Notes: a model not told the origin generated them from the letters alone. Shown: positions 23,212 to 31,570, numbered from the stretch's first letter. The stretch: 64,000 nucleotides of DNA from a virus (IMGVR_UViG_3300035438_000894:1-64000); one strand, 5' to 3'. Numbers and translations are program-made.

Positions 23212-23931
23212 ATGAGGACATATAAAGAATATTTAGTTGGAGGTGCGGTTAGAGATGAGATTTTAGGGATAAGTAGTAAAGATTTAGATTATGTTTTTGT
23301 TTTTGATAACCTAAATGATGACCAAACTGCCGCGGAATGTTTTGATGATATGACTAAGGTTATTCAAGAAAGAGGTGAAATATTCCTATCAACACCAAGC
23401 TGTTATACTATCAGATATAAAGATAGAGAAACCAAAGAGGTTAAAGACGTGGTAATGGCCCGTAAAGAGATTGGTTACATTCCGGGAACAAGAACTCCAA
23501 TCGTTAAGCCAGGGACTCTATACGATGATTTGGAAAGACGTGACTTTACCTTGAATGCTCTTGCTAAAGATGAGGATGGAACAATCATTGACTATTTCAA
23601 TGGACTTAATGATTTGAGTGATAAAATTTTGAGAACACCATTACCGACGGAGACAACATTTAATGATGACCCACTTAGAATTTTGAGATGTTTGCGTTTT
23701 TCTATTACAAAAGGATTTACCATTCCGGGAACAATGGCAATCACAATGATGGTTTACAATTACGATGAGAAGATGAGTGTGGTGTCAACTGAAAGAATTA
23801 GAGAGGAATTATTCAAATGTTTTAAACACGATACTTTGAAAACATTAAGAGTTCTTGATGAATTCCCATTACTCAAAAATTACATCTTCAAGGATAGTGG
23901 ATTATGGTTAAAACCAACTATGGAACAATAA
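23212..23931 (+). CDS. CCA-adding enzyme / poly(A) polymerase family nucleotidyltransferase
   Basis: A 239-aa class II nucleotidyltransferase. VGGAVRDEILG (residues 7-17) and the metal-binding D-L-D (about 22-24) form the head, RRDFTLNALA (about 118-127) is the conserved neck motif, and DDPLRILRCLRF (about 151-162) is next. It is shorter than cellular CCA-adding enzymes (about 400 aa) and lacks the C-terminal tail. It would add CCA to tRNAs, which fits the phage tRNA-like genes, none of which encode CCA. Confidence 0.88.
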   Translation: MRTYKEYLVGGAVRDEILGISSKDLDYVFVFDNLNDDQTAAECFDDMTKVIQERGEIFLSTPSCYTIRYKDRETKEVKDVVMARKEIGYIPGTRTPIVKPGTLYDDLERRDFTLNALAKDEDGTIIDYFNGLNDLSDKILRTPLPTETTFNDDPLRILRCLRFSITKGFTIPGTMAITMMVYNYDEKMSVVSTERIREELFKCFKHDTLKTLRVLDEFPLLKNYIFKDSGLWLKPTMEQ

Positions 23932-23942
23932 ACTAATTAAAT

Positions 23943-24278
23943 ATGAAAAAGTTACTATTAAATATTAAAGAGAATTGGAGAAAAACTCCAAACAGTGTAA
24001 AATTTTGGAACGGATTACTTTTACTTGGGTTAATTGTTGTCAGCATTATGAGTTTGGAACTACTGACGACTATGTCGGTGATAATGTCAATTTTCTCTAT
24101 AGTTGTGTTACTTAATGGCTCGGGTGATGATGGTAAGAGTTTAGATAAACACATATGGATGTGGTTCACACCGTTAGTTTGGTTTATGGTGATTATTTAT
24201 GGAATCATCTACGGATGTATGAAATTTTATGAAAATACTATTAGTGGATTTAATAATTGGTTAGATAAAGAAAAATGA
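23943..24278 (+). CDS. Multi-helix membrane protein, 111 aa
   Basis: Three hydrophobic helices (about residues 20-36, 38-55 and 73-94) after a basic N-terminus. It overlaps the next ATG by 4 nt. Likely an inner-membrane phage protein of unknown role. Confidence 0.65.
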   Translation: MKKLLLNIKENWRKTPNSVKFWNGLLLLGLIVVSIMSLELLTTMSVIMSIFSIVVLLNGSGDDGKSLDKHIWMWFTPLVWFMVIIYGIIYGCMKFYENTISGFNNWLDKEK

Positions 24279-24613
24279 TGGAAAAGAAATTAGGAAAAAT
24301 TGAGGAAGTTCGTTTTGGTCTTGGTGGATATCAAGGGGCAATGTTAGGTCTTCACGTTACATTAGGTGATGGAGGTTGGGGTGTCGGTGATTCAAGGGCC
24401 AATTGGGATGCCGAGATGATTGATAGTAATGGGCGCTCTACTTGGTCTGAGTCAGACAGAGATGGTTGGTATGCAGAAATTATGAGATATGTTTCAAAAT
24501 TATTGAAAGAGGCAAAAGTTGACTCAGTTGACAAATTAAAAGGAAAACCCGTTGAGGTGACCTTTGAAGGGAATACACTGAAGAGTTGGAGAATTTTAAC
24601 TGAGGTGTTGTAA
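24275..24613 (+). CDS. Conserved phage protein, FGLGGYQ family
   Basis: A 112-aa protein with the conserved core VRFGLGGYQGAMLGLHVTLG, then WGVGDSRANWD, and a C-terminal GKPVEVTFEGNTLKSWRIL. I recognise this as a common phage family without assigned function. Two adjacent ATGs are possible starts (24275 or 24278). Confidence 0.75.
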   Translation: MMEKKLGKIEEVRFGLGGYQGAMLGLHVTLGDGGWGVGDSRANWDAEMIDSNGRSTWSESDRDGWYAEIMRYVSKLLKEAKVDSVDKLKGKPVEVTFEGNTLKSWRILTEVL

Positions 24614-24614
24614 T

Positions 24615-25088
24615 ATGAAAAGAATTTTTATAGATATGGATGGTGTCTTGGTCGATTTAGGGGCGGAGTTTGACAAATGGTTTGAAGAACATCCAAATTT
24701 AATTCACAAATACAAACATTGTCCTGACCATATACCGGGAATTTTTAGAGACCCTAAACCATACGATGGGGCAATTGATGCAATTAACAAATTGGTTGAG
24801 AGTGGGGAATATGAATTATTGATTGCTACGGCAGCGCCTTGGGGAAACCCTTACGCTTCTACGGATAAAAGATATTGGATTGAGAAGTATTTTGGTAAGT
24901 TATTTCATAAGAAAATGGTTATTACTCACCGAAAAGATTTATTACTTGGTGATTATTTGATTGATGATAGAACGGCAAATGGTGCTGGAGATTTCACCGG
25001 AGAATTAATTCATTTTGGGTGGAATTATGAGAAAAAAGTTTGGAATGAATATCCTGATTGGGATAGTGTATTAAAAAAATTATTATAA
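24615..25088 (+). CDS. 5'(3')-deoxyribonucleotidase-like HAD phosphatase
   Basis: A 157-aa HAD-family protein: IFIDMDGVLVDLG (residues 4-16) has the nucleophile and acid Asp pair, TAAPWGN near residue 73 is motif II, and LIDDRTANG near residue 116 is the metal-binding motif. It matches NT5C-type deoxyribonucleotidases, which dephosphorylate dNMPs and are frequent in phages. It directly follows the FGLGGYQ gene. Confidence 0.85.
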   Translation: MKRIFIDMDGVLVDLGAEFDKWFEEHPNLIHKYKHCPDHIPGIFRDPKPYDGAIDAINKLVESGEYELLIATAAPWGNPYASTDKRYWIEKYFGKLFHKKMVITHRKDLLLGDYLIDDRTANGAGDFTGELIHFGWNYEKKVWNEYPDWDSVLKKLL

Positions 25089-25089
25089 A

Positions 25090-25560
25090 ATGGGAAATAA
25101 CATTAAACCACCTTATCGCATCTATCTTGATGACATTCGGACTCCAATCGATAAAGATTGGATTGTTGTTAGGGATTACGATGAGTTCGTAAAGAAAGTG
25201 AATGAAATTGGATTAGTTAATATCGAGACTATTTCATTGGACCATGACTTGGGCGACACTGCTATGAAAGAGTATTTCGATAATGTGTCTCCGAACTACA
25301 CATTGGATTACAATAACATCCACGAGAAGACCGGATATGATGCAATCAAATTCTTGGTGTCATTATTCTACAACACTAATGAAGAAAGATTCAACATGAG
25401 TAGAAGTGAAAGAAAGAAACATCAATTTGTGTTCCCAAAGGTGTATTCACATTCAGCAAATCCTGTGGGTGCTCACAATATCTGTGGTTACGGCAACAAT
25501 TTCTTAATGAACGAAGGTCAAGACCAAACCTGTGTAAGAGTAAGAATAGAACACACATAA
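25090..25560 (+). CDS. Cyclic-phosphate-processing receiver-like protein
   Basis: A 156-aa protein with a receiver-like fold: RIYLDDIRTP (residues 9-18), VVRDYDEFVKKV, ISLDHDLGDT (about 53-62), TGYDAIKFLV, and near the C-terminus VYSHSANPVGAHNI. These blocks match the cRec (cyclic-phosphate processing receiver) family, proposed to act in RNA repair or cyclic nucleotide signalling. No partner enzyme is adjacent. The role in the phage is unproven. Confidence 0.8.
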   Translation: MGNNIKPPYRIYLDDIRTPIDKDWIVVRDYDEFVKKVNEIGLVNIETISLDHDLGDTAMKEYFDNVSPNYTLDYNNIHEKTGYDAIKFLVSLFYNTNEERFNMSRSERKKHQFVFPKVYSHSANPVGAHNICGYGNNFLMNEGQDQTCVRVRIEHT

Positions 25561-25561
25561 T

Positions 25562-25939
25562 ATGAAAGGAAGATTAAATAAATTATCGAGAGGGTGGGTC
25601 GTGGAATATGTTTTCCCGGGTCCACCATTTGTTGGGGAATTACCCCTATTAATGGATGAAACGACATTTCCAAAGGACAGAGAGTTATTTGTTGTTGGTA
25701 GTGAGGTTAGTTTTAAAATCGTTGAACAGTGGGAGGTTGGTGACTTCGATATGGAAGGTATGGTTGAATATGCCAAGATTGTAACGGAAGTTAAGGAAGA
25801 AGAACCTTATAACTATTGGAAAGAAAGATGTTTAGCTGCTGAAAAGTTCATCGACCTTTCACCTTGTGACCCGGACATTCAAGGGGGCCAATTAGAAGCA
25901 CATAGTGAATGGATATCGTTTATACTTAAAGAAAATTAA
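25562..25939 (+). CDS. Hypothetical protein, 125 aa
   Basis: A beta-rich N-terminus (LSRGWVVEYVFPGPPFVGEL) followed by a helical C-terminus. It starts 1 nt after the cRec-like gene. Family not recognised. Confidence 0.65.
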   Translation: MKGRLNKLSRGWVVEYVFPGPPFVGELPLLMDETTFPKDRELFVVGSEVSFKIVEQWEVGDFDMEGMVEYAKIVTEVKEEEPYNYWKERCLAAEKFIDLSPCDPDIQGGQLEAHSEWISFILKEN

Positions 25940-25941
25940 AT

Positions 25942-26265
25942 ATGAAAAAAGAATACATTTTAATAAGCGCTGTTTGGTACAAAGACATGCCACTAAAGAA
26001 AGAAATTCCAGAAGTCTTACCAAAAAATTGTGATAGAGGATTGGTTGTGTTGGGTCATAGACACGGACAAGCTTTATGGACGATGAGTTCATTAACGGGA
26101 TTACGGACATGTACATTTGGTGAAGACTGTTCGGGTGAACACGAACAAGGGTTTTTAACCAACACTAACAGATTTGTCGATAGAGAAGAGGCGGCTCAAA
26201 TCGCCTTTGATGCGGGACAAATAGAACAACATGTAATTACTCTTTATTCTGAGGATTTATATTGA
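25942..26265 (+). CDS. Hypothetical protein, 107 aa
   Basis: Starts MKKEYILISAVWYKDMPLKK; HRHGQALWTMSSLTGLRT lies in the middle and EEAAQIAFDAGQI near the end. I recall similar phage hypothetical proteins with an RHGD/H-type segment, but no function. The 3' end overlaps the convergent gene by 22 nt. Confidence 0.7.
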   Translation: MKKEYILISAVWYKDMPLKKEIPEVLPKNCDRGLVVLGHRHGQALWTMSSLTGLRTCTFGEDCSGEHEQGFLTNTNRFVDREEAAQIAFDAGQIEQHVITLYSEDLY

Positions 26266-26504
26266 AACACCACTTCACAATTAATATCATATCCAAATGT
26301 ATTAAATATTGTTTGTAGTCTTTTAGATATGAAGTATCTTTCACTGAACTTGAGGTCGTCATCAGTAATAACACGGAATCTTATTGTGTAATCAGAGATT
26401 AATGGTTCATAATTTACTATTGTAATTTCATTAATATTTGGATACTCTTGTTTTGTATAAGAGTTAATCAATTTTAATGATGTCCTCATTTCATTCTTTG
26501 TCAT
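26244..26504 (-). CDS. WFE-like small protein, 86 aa
   Basis: MTKNEMRTSLKLINSYTKQE and onward, with a beta-strand/helix order like the short WFE paralogs, but without the IITES tag or a clear W-F-E helix. It is convergent with the preceding gene. Assignment to the family is tentative. Confidence 0.55.
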   Translation of the reverse strand: MTKNEMRTSLKLINSYTKQEYPNINEITIVNYEPLISDYTIRFRVITDDDLKFSERYFISKRLQTIFNTFGYDINCEVVFQYKSSE

Positions 26505-26547
26505 AAATGTTTGTTATTTAAGATACTATATCGTTTTCGTGCTCGAA

Positions 26548-26868
26548 TTAACGACCATTATGTTGTTCTTCCGCCGCGTTATACATTTCACTTGGTTTTT
26601 TATATCCGGTTTTTGAGACCATCCATTCGGTGTAAAACTTATTGGAGTCCATGGATGAAATTCCAAACCATTTTTTAATTGTTACTATTGTTTTATTCGT
26701 GAATAAAATTGATAATGTTCCACCTTCATTTGGGAATATGACAAGCATCGGAGAACCCAACGAATCGTTCAATTCGTACTCATTACCAAATCCTCCTCGA
26801 CCACGATAGGTAAGTTTCAAATTATCTCCGTGTCTATTATCTAAAAATTTAAATACCAACTCTTTCAT
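26548..26868 (-). CDS. Hypothetical protein, 106 aa
   Basis: MKELVFKFLDNRHGDNLKLT at the start. A minus-strand TATCTTTG box (26873-26880) ends about 5 nt before the ATG. The middle helix IKKWFGISS resembles the helix of the WFE proteins. The start resembles those of 60916 and 61210 (LVFKYFD), so it is a probable relative. Confidence 0.65.
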   Translation of the reverse strand: MKELVFKFLDNRHGDNLKLTYRGRGGFGNEYELNDSLGSPMLVIFPNEGGTLSILFTNKTIVTIKKWFGISSMDSNKFYTEWMVSKTGYKKPSEMYNAAEEQHNGR

Positions 26869-26912
26869 AACGCAAAGATATAAAGAATATGTTGATTATA
26901 CAATTAATTCAC

Positions 26913-26938
26913 TATCTTTGTATCTTCAAGGTATTTAT
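26913..26938 (+). promoter_or_regulatory. Dual promoter: TATCTTTG plus TATTTAT
   Basis: The host-type box is at 26913-26920 and the late-type TATTTAT at 26932-26938, with the ATG at 26943. One gene therefore appears to carry both promoter classes. Confidence 0.55.
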
Positions 26939-26942
26939 TATT

Positions 26943-27815
26943 ATGAAGATAAAAATAACTGAATCTCAGTATGTGAGATTACAAGAACAAAGGGTTAAGG
27001 GTGAAGAAGTTACTCCCGGAAAATATGTTGTTCATGCTTCAAATAGAAGAAATCGAGATAGTATAATGGACTATGGTATTAGAACAGGTTTGGGTGATTG
27101 TTATTTATCTCATGCTGCTAGTGAATATAGTGATGAAGAAGAATGTGTGCCGGCAGTATTTGCCACAAATAGTCTAAAAAAGAAAGATATGTTTGACTCA
27201 ACAATTGGTGATGATATATGGGTTATTGATACTGAAAGAGCCAATGTTCAATGGTATAAAGATGCACATTTTGATGATGAGTATAAACATATTGTTACTT
27301 TTGATGATATTCCTAAAGACTCTGTTAAATTAATTCATAAAGGTGATGGACAGTACACACCATATGATAATGATGAAACTGAATTAACATTGAGTGAGAT
27401 GATTAAATTGGACATCAATGTTGGTGATACAATAATGGGTGGGAAGTTTAAGAATAAAAAAATTGTTGTTAAGACGATTGATAAGAATGAAAAGGGTGAT
27501 ATAACAATCAATGGTAAACCACTCTTAAGATTTAGAATACTAAAAGAAGATAAGTATCGATTAGTTAGGAGAGAATCAGATATGAAACACAGAATTGATA
27601 ATCAACTTATGATGGCCAAACTTCAAAATGATTTACATTATGTCCCATTAGACCATTTGATATTACATATCGCAGATAATGTAGCTGTTGAAATGGCAAA
27701 TGAATTGAATTTGGATGATGATGAATACATTACCTTTAGAAATCAGATAAAACAATATATTCGTAGTAACTTTTATGAACATATTAGAGACTATTGGCAA
27801 TCAAATCAATTATGA
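26943..27815 (+). CDS. IITES-type tagged protein with ADP-ribosyltransferase-like features
   Basis: A 290-aa protein starting MKIKITESQYVRLQEQRVK. Residues about 28-100 (KYVVHASNRRNRDSIMDYGI, then GDCYLSHAASEYSD, then WVIDTERANV) have the H-x(n)-G-I-x-x-G-L and YLS/A order seen in ADP-ribosyltransferase/Tpt1-type folds, but I cannot confirm the catalytic Glu. The C-terminus is helical. It heads an operon of tagged proteins. Confidence 0.55.
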   Translation: MKIKITESQYVRLQEQRVKGEEVTPGKYVVHASNRRNRDSIMDYGIRTGLGDCYLSHAASEYSDEEECVPAVFATNSLKKKDMFDSTIGDDIWVIDTERANVQWYKDAHFDDEYKHIVTFDDIPKDSVKLIHKGDGQYTPYDNDETELTLSEMIKLDINVGDTIMGGKFKNKKIVVKTIDKNEKGDITINGKPLLRFRILKEDKYRLVRRESDMKHRIDNQLMMAKLQNDLHYVPLDHLILHIADNVAVEMANELNLDDDEYITFRNQIKQYIRSNFYEHIRDYWQSNQL

Positions 27816-28174
27816 AAATAATAATAACCGAAAGTAAATTAGAGAAACTCGCTATCAATTTGATAAATGATAAATTTAAAGATGTAGAACCATATAATGC
27901 GAAAGGGTTTCCTACTTATATCTTTTTCCAAAAAGATGGGAAAATAGAATTTGAATATAGAAAAGATATAGAACAAATTAGGTTCAAAATGGATGTTTGT
28001 GACTCATTAGAATCATATTTTGGTGTTGACTACGGTCAAGCTAAAAATTGGTTAAAACTGTGGGCTGAGAAAAACTTAAAATTAAAAATATATGATGTGA
28101 GGTTTATGTCAGACTCAACTCGTAATACTTGGGATATTATAGAAACTAAAATAAGATATGAAAGATTTAATTAG
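27812..28174 (+). CDS. WFE-family protein with IITES tag
   Basis: A 120-aa protein: tag MKIIITESKLEKLAI, then FPTYIFFQKDGKIEFEYRKD strands, helix DSLESYFGVDYGQAKNWLKL and WAEKNLKLKIYDVRF, the family's closing segment. It overlaps the upstream stop (ATGA), so is expressed from the same late-type unit. Confidence 0.7.
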   Translation: MKIIITESKLEKLAINLINDKFKDVEPYNAKGFPTYIFFQKDGKIEFEYRKDIEQIRFKMDVCDSLESYFGVDYGQAKNWLKLWAEKNLKLKIYDVRFMSDSTRNTWDIIETKIRYERFN

Positions 28175-28778
28175 AAAAGTGTTAAGGGAAGAAGTTAGTA
28201 AAAGATTTACTAAAGGAAATGTTGAGAAAGAAAACTTTATCAAAAAACATATGGAGAAGATTATTTCTAACACAACACGAGTCACTCCACCTACTGAAGA
28301 GAATTATGGAAACCATAATGAAGAATGGTGTGATGGGGATAAGATTGTTATTGAGGCGAGGTACCATTTTGGTAATGATGAGGAATTTGAAAATATTGGA
28401 CCCGATTATGTTGAGGAGAATAAGTTTTTTGCTGGTGATTTATATGTTGATAAAGAAATAATTGAATTTTTAACTAAAATGTTATTAGTTAGGAAATCCT
28501 TTATATTGAATGTTATTACTGAATGGTATGATGATAAATACACTACCAAGTTTGCTCAAGAGATAGGTCATCCGGAAATAGAGATTGACGAGACCCATGA
28601 AACTGATTCTACTCGTAAATGTTATCAGAATATCGATACTGATAATTTGAGTAGAGAAGAAATGATTGATTATCTTGACGATAATACCGCTTATACGCGT
28701 AGTGAGATTGAAAAATTTAGTGATGATGGTTTAAAACATAGATACAGAAGTGTTTATAATATACAATTAAATAATTAA
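28158..28778 (+). CDS. Tagged protein (LIRKVLREEV), 206 aa
   Basis: Begins MKDLIRKVLREEVSKRFTKG, another short N-terminal helix type common in large-phage proteins. The centre has the WFE-like LYVDKEIIEFLTKMLLVRKSF helix region. Acidic overall. It overlaps the preceding gene by 17 nt. Confidence 0.65.
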   Translation: MKDLIRKVLREEVSKRFTKGNVEKENFIKKHMEKIISNTTRVTPPTEENYGNHNEEWCDGDKIVIEARYHFGNDEEFENIGPDYVEENKFFAGDLYVDKEIIEFLTKMLLVRKSFILNVITEWYDDKYTTKFAQEIGHPEIEIDETHETDSTRKCYQNIDTDNLSREEMIDYLDDNTAYTRSEIEKFSDDGLKHRYRSVYNIQLNN

Positions 28779-28780
28779 TC

Positions 28781-29308
28781 ATGACGGATTATTTAAAATA
28801 CGAAGAATTACCGAAGAATTACCGATATTATTTGGACCAAATTAAAGAACTTGGTGTTGATGATATTCGCATTGTCAGTATTTTTAATCATAACACCAAA
28901 AGTTCTATCTTTTATTCTATTTGGATAGACATTGAAGATGTTGTGGATGGTAAAGTCCCTAATGCGGATATTCTTAGAAGTAATATAAATAAAATGAGTC
29001 CTAAGATGTTTGGAATTGATAATATTAACTATTTTGTTAAATATAAGAATAAAGAATTATTCGCTAAAAAGTTATTACCTGATTTAAAAAAATACTTTAA
29101 AAAAAGTGAATATTTCCCAATGATTACTTCAATTAAATTTGATACAAGTGATGTTGTAACACCAAAGGTTATAGTTCGTCTTAGAAGTAATCCTAATTTA
29201 AATTCAACCTATGAGGAAGTGTTAAACAAGTATAATAACATTAGAAAATTCTTGGAAGATTATAAAAAAGAAAATGGACTGACTCATTTAGAAATAGATG
29301 TAAAGTAA
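28781..29308 (+). CDS. Hypothetical protein, 175 aa
   Basis: MTDYLKYEELPKNYRYYLDQ and onward. A segment resembling the WFE fold (MFGIDNINYFVKYKN) lies in the middle. It follows the preceding stop by 2 nt and ends before a terminator. Family uncertain. Confidence 0.65.
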   Translation: MTDYLKYEELPKNYRYYLDQIKELGVDDIRIVSIFNHNTKSSIFYSIWIDIEDVVDGKVPNADILRSNINKMSPKMFGIDNINYFVKYKNKELFAKKLLPDLKKYFKKSEYFPMITSIKFDTSDVVTPKVIVRLRSNPNLNSTYEEVLNKYNNIRKFLEDYKKENGLTHLEIDVK

Positions 29309-29312
29309 AAAC

Positions 29313-29343
29313 AAACCCTCACCAAATTGATGAGGGTTTTTTA
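29313..29343. terminator. Bidirectional terminator
   Basis: AAACCCTCA / TGAGGGTTT stem with loop CCAAATTGA and T-run, lying between convergent genes. Confidence 0.85.
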
Positions 29344-29700
29344 TTACAAGTTCTTTAACATTACCTTAATCATTCGGATAGATTCTTTATCATCTTTTGT
29401 TTGGTATGATTTGTTTTGAAAGTATGATAATGACTCCAATAACTCTTCCTTTTTACCAATTGGTTTGTGTAGTTCTCTTGCGGGTAGAATGGGTTTGGGT
29501 ACATTAACAACTTTAATAGGTGTCGGTTTACTTACCGGAAGAGTGGGTTTAGGAGGTCTAACAACCTTCACAACTTTTGACGGTGTTGTTTTAGGTGATT
29601 GTCTCTTATCCAAAGAATTAATTGATTTAAAAATTCTAATGGCGTCGTTGTTACTTTTTGTGAATAATCTGATAAGGGTAAAGGTGATTAGTTTTTCCAT
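29344..29700 (-). CDS. Proline-rich linker protein, 118 aa
   Basis: A basic N-terminal helix, then residues about 38-75 rich in Pro/Val/Lys (PPKPTLPVSKPTPIKVV, KPILPAREL), then a charged helical end. A TACCTTTG box lies upstream on its strand. Probably an extended structural or anchoring protein; no family known. Confidence 0.65.
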   Translation of the reverse strand: MEKLITFTLIRLFTKSNNDAIRIFKSINSLDKRQSPKTTPSKVVKVVRPPKPTLPVSKPTPIKVVNVPKPILPARELHKPIGKKEELLESLSYFQNKSYQTKDDKESIRMIKVMLKNL

Positions 29701-29741
29701 AGGACAAAGGTATAAAATTATTTAAGAATATACAAAAAAAA

Positions 29742-29816
29742 AACGAAGGTAAAATGGTGGTTATATTACCTTCGTTGTGATAACGGGAGTAATTTTTACC
29801 TTCGTTATATTACCAT
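29742..29816. repeat. Nested palindrome of ACCTTCGT repeats
   Basis: AACGAAGGTAA pairs with TTACCTTCGTT (29766-29776), and TTACCTTCGTTATATTACCA recurs just downstream, so three copies of the motif can form alternative hairpins upstream of the 29344 gene and after the 29810 gene. It could be a terminator/attenuator or binding site. Confidence 0.5.
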
Positions 29817-30208
29817 TGAAAATCTGACTTTAGATTACGGGATTCATATTCAAGTTTGATAGGTAATCCGGTGGACTTCTTAATTGAATATTCTAATTCA
29901 TAAATAACTGAGTCATAGTCTTTGTATTTGAAAAAATCATATATAATAACAACTTTAATAGTTATTGATGTAACTTTATGTGCTGAAAAAGTTTCAACAT
30001 CTTTAACAATTATGTGTTCAATACTTGAGACTTCGTCACAAAGTTTAAAGTCTTCAGTATTATCATCATAATCTCCTGTCTCAGGATTAAATCCGCACTC
30101 TTCTTTAATTGAATTAATCTCTCGATTGATAAATTCTTGAAACGCATCAATTCGTTTATTACCTTCAACAATGGTATTGTATTGAGTTTCTGTTATAATA
30201 TATTTCAT
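29810..30208 (-). CDS. WFE-related tagged protein, 132 aa
   Basis: Tag MKYIITETQYNTIVEGN. The body has strands VTSITIKVVIIYDFFKYKD and a closing helix; the W-F-E helix is not obvious. It is third in a minus-strand series of three tagged genes. Confidence 0.7.
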   Translation of the reverse strand: MKYIITETQYNTIVEGNKRIDAFQEFINREINSIKEECGFNPETGDYDDNTEDFKLCDEVSSIEHIIVKDVETFSAHKVTSITIKVVIIYDFFKYKDYDSVIYELEYSIKKSTGLPIKLEYESRNLKSDFQW

Positions 30209-30209
30209 G

Positions 30210-30485
30210 TTAATTGATTTCTTTAACTCTTACAGGTGTGGAATGAACCGAAACACCAAACATATTCTCAAGTCGTTCTAACAACCTATGTTTATAGATA
30301 TAATGTGGGAAATTTTTTTTATTTTTTACATAAAAAATGGGGTATAAAATATACAAATCTTTTTCCGGAGAATATTCAATTTCAACATCTGTTTGAATTA
30401 CTCGTTCTTCCGAGTATTGATTAGCAAATTTCTTCATTAATTCAATCAAATTTTTATTTTGTTGTTCTGTTATAATATATTTCAT
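30210..30485 (-). CDS. Tagged protein, 91 aa
   Basis: I chose the internal ATG at 30485 giving MKYIITEQQNKNLIELMKKF, because the tag should be N-terminal; the longer frame would overlap the upstream gene by 50 nt. The C-terminus (LERLENMFGVSVHSTPVRV) retains the family helix but lacks the W-F-E part. Confidence 0.7.
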   Translation of the reverse strand: MKYIITEQQNKNLIELMKKFANQYSEERVIQTDVEIEYSPEKDLYILYPIFYVKNKKNFPHYIYKHRLLERLENMFGVSVHSTPVRVKEIN

Positions 30486-30486
30486 A

Positions 30487-30792
30487 TTAGCGTACCATTT
30501 TCCATTCAATGTCCCAATCAGAACCGTATTCTCCAACTCCTAAACTAAACATAAGATTAATATCATTTATAATATATTTAGATGTCCAAGTTGGGCTATG
30601 TGTCATCTTACCATCAATGAAGTCAATGTTTATTGTATTTCTATTTATTATCTTCTCACCTCTACTATTTGGTTCACCAGCTAATTGGACTAACTTTGTT
30701 GTAAAAAAAACATTTTTGACCATAGGATATCTCTCAAGAATATATTTTTCAAGTAAGTTATTAATTCTGCTTTCAGTTATAATGTATTTCAT
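30487..30792 (-). CDS. Tagged protein, 101 aa
   Basis: Tag MKYIITESRINNLLEKYILE. The pattern VKNVFFTTKL, then INIDFIDGKMTHSPTWTSKY, then INLMFSLGVGEYGSDWDIEW closely matches the gene at 48980, so the two are a paralogous pair. A TATTTAT box (30798-30804, minus strand) precedes the ATG by 5 nt. Confidence 0.75.
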   Translation of the reverse strand: MKYIITESRINNLLEKYILERYPMVKNVFFTTKLVQLAGEPNSRGEKIINRNTINIDFIDGKMTHSPTWTSKYIINDINLMFSLGVGEYGSDWDIEWKMVR

Positions 30793-30879
30793 ATTTTATA
30801 AATAGTCCGGAGGTTACATTTTACCAATCGTGGATATATAAACCCTAAGGGGCGGGGTTTATCTTAACACAAAAAGTAA

Positions 30880-31277
30880 TCACATTACGGTGATATTTAA
30901 AACTTCATCTATTTTCCTTTTATCTTTCAATCGCGTCCCTATCGTCGTTGTAACACCACAATTCAATATTGACTCCACTAAGTGGTCTTTCAAGCCGTAA
31001 TCGGAAATAGTTGTTGTTACCCCACAATTTAATACTGACACCACCCATTCTTTTATAAGTGGTTCATATTCACTTCTCACCATACAAAATAATTGGAAAT
31101 AATCGTAAAAAAAATCCCATCTCCAACATAATGTACCATTTTTATGAAATTCCAAATACCAACATTTTTTTTCTCTGTCAATAAACCAAAGGGAATCTGC
31201 ATATAAAATCAATTCCACATGAGATAGGCATCGGTTAATTTATTAAAAATTAGTTGTTTTAGTTTATCTGTAATCAT
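30880..31277 (-). pseudogene. Frameshifted WFE-repeat gene
   Basis: An intact start (MITDKLKQLIFNKLTD) at 31277 is followed by a one-base deletion near 31228-31229 relative to the 39992 paralog, leading to a stop at 31209. The rest continues in another frame from 31218 (ELILYADSLWFIDREK...) and ends with three VESILNCGVTTT-type units. It is either a broken gene, a programmed frameshift or a sequencing error. It starts by ATGA overlap with the gene at 31274. Confidence 0.7.
30899..31044 (-). repeat. CRISPR-like in-gene repeats, two units plus remnant
   Basis: 36-nt units at 31009-31044 and 30943-30978 with a truncated third ending at 30912. The period is 66 nt, with two 30-nt variable segments. 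They are related to the 40 and 41 kb repeats. Confidence 0.6.
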
Positions 31278-31570
31278 CTGTATCTAAATTGTTCAAACCA
31301 TTTATTGAATGGTAAAGGTCTTGTTAACTCTACTTCTATACAATCCATAGTGTATTGATTGTACTCGTCAAATAATTTTTTATCTTGTTCTTGTTGCCAT
31401 TTAGTACCTAATTCAAATTGTCTTTTAAGTAATTCCATTTGAGGTTCTTTATCAAATGTTTTAGCTTTTTCTAATGGATATACATAAGTTAATTCAGCAT
31501 ATCTTTGTTTCGCTTCTTCAATCGTTTCTTTTTCCACACTATTTATTTTTAAATTGTTCATTTTTCCCAA
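31274..31570 (-). CDS. ETLEEA/WFEQF-family protein
   Basis: A 98-aa member of the family defined by an N-terminal (E)EAK-x-RY helix, F-x-x-G-x-KWQQE, and a C-terminal WFEQF. Here the usual FKKK end is replaced by FRYR, because the last codons come from the sequence (AATTTAGATACAGATGATTA) that also precedes the WFE-repeat genes at 41 kb. The start may be the fourth codon (31561). Confidence 0.75.
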   Translation of the reverse strand: MGKMNNLKINSVEKETIEEAKQRYAELTYVYPLEKAKTFDKEPQMELLKRQFELGTKWQQEQDKKLFDEYNQYTMDCIEVELTRPLPFNKWFEQFRYR

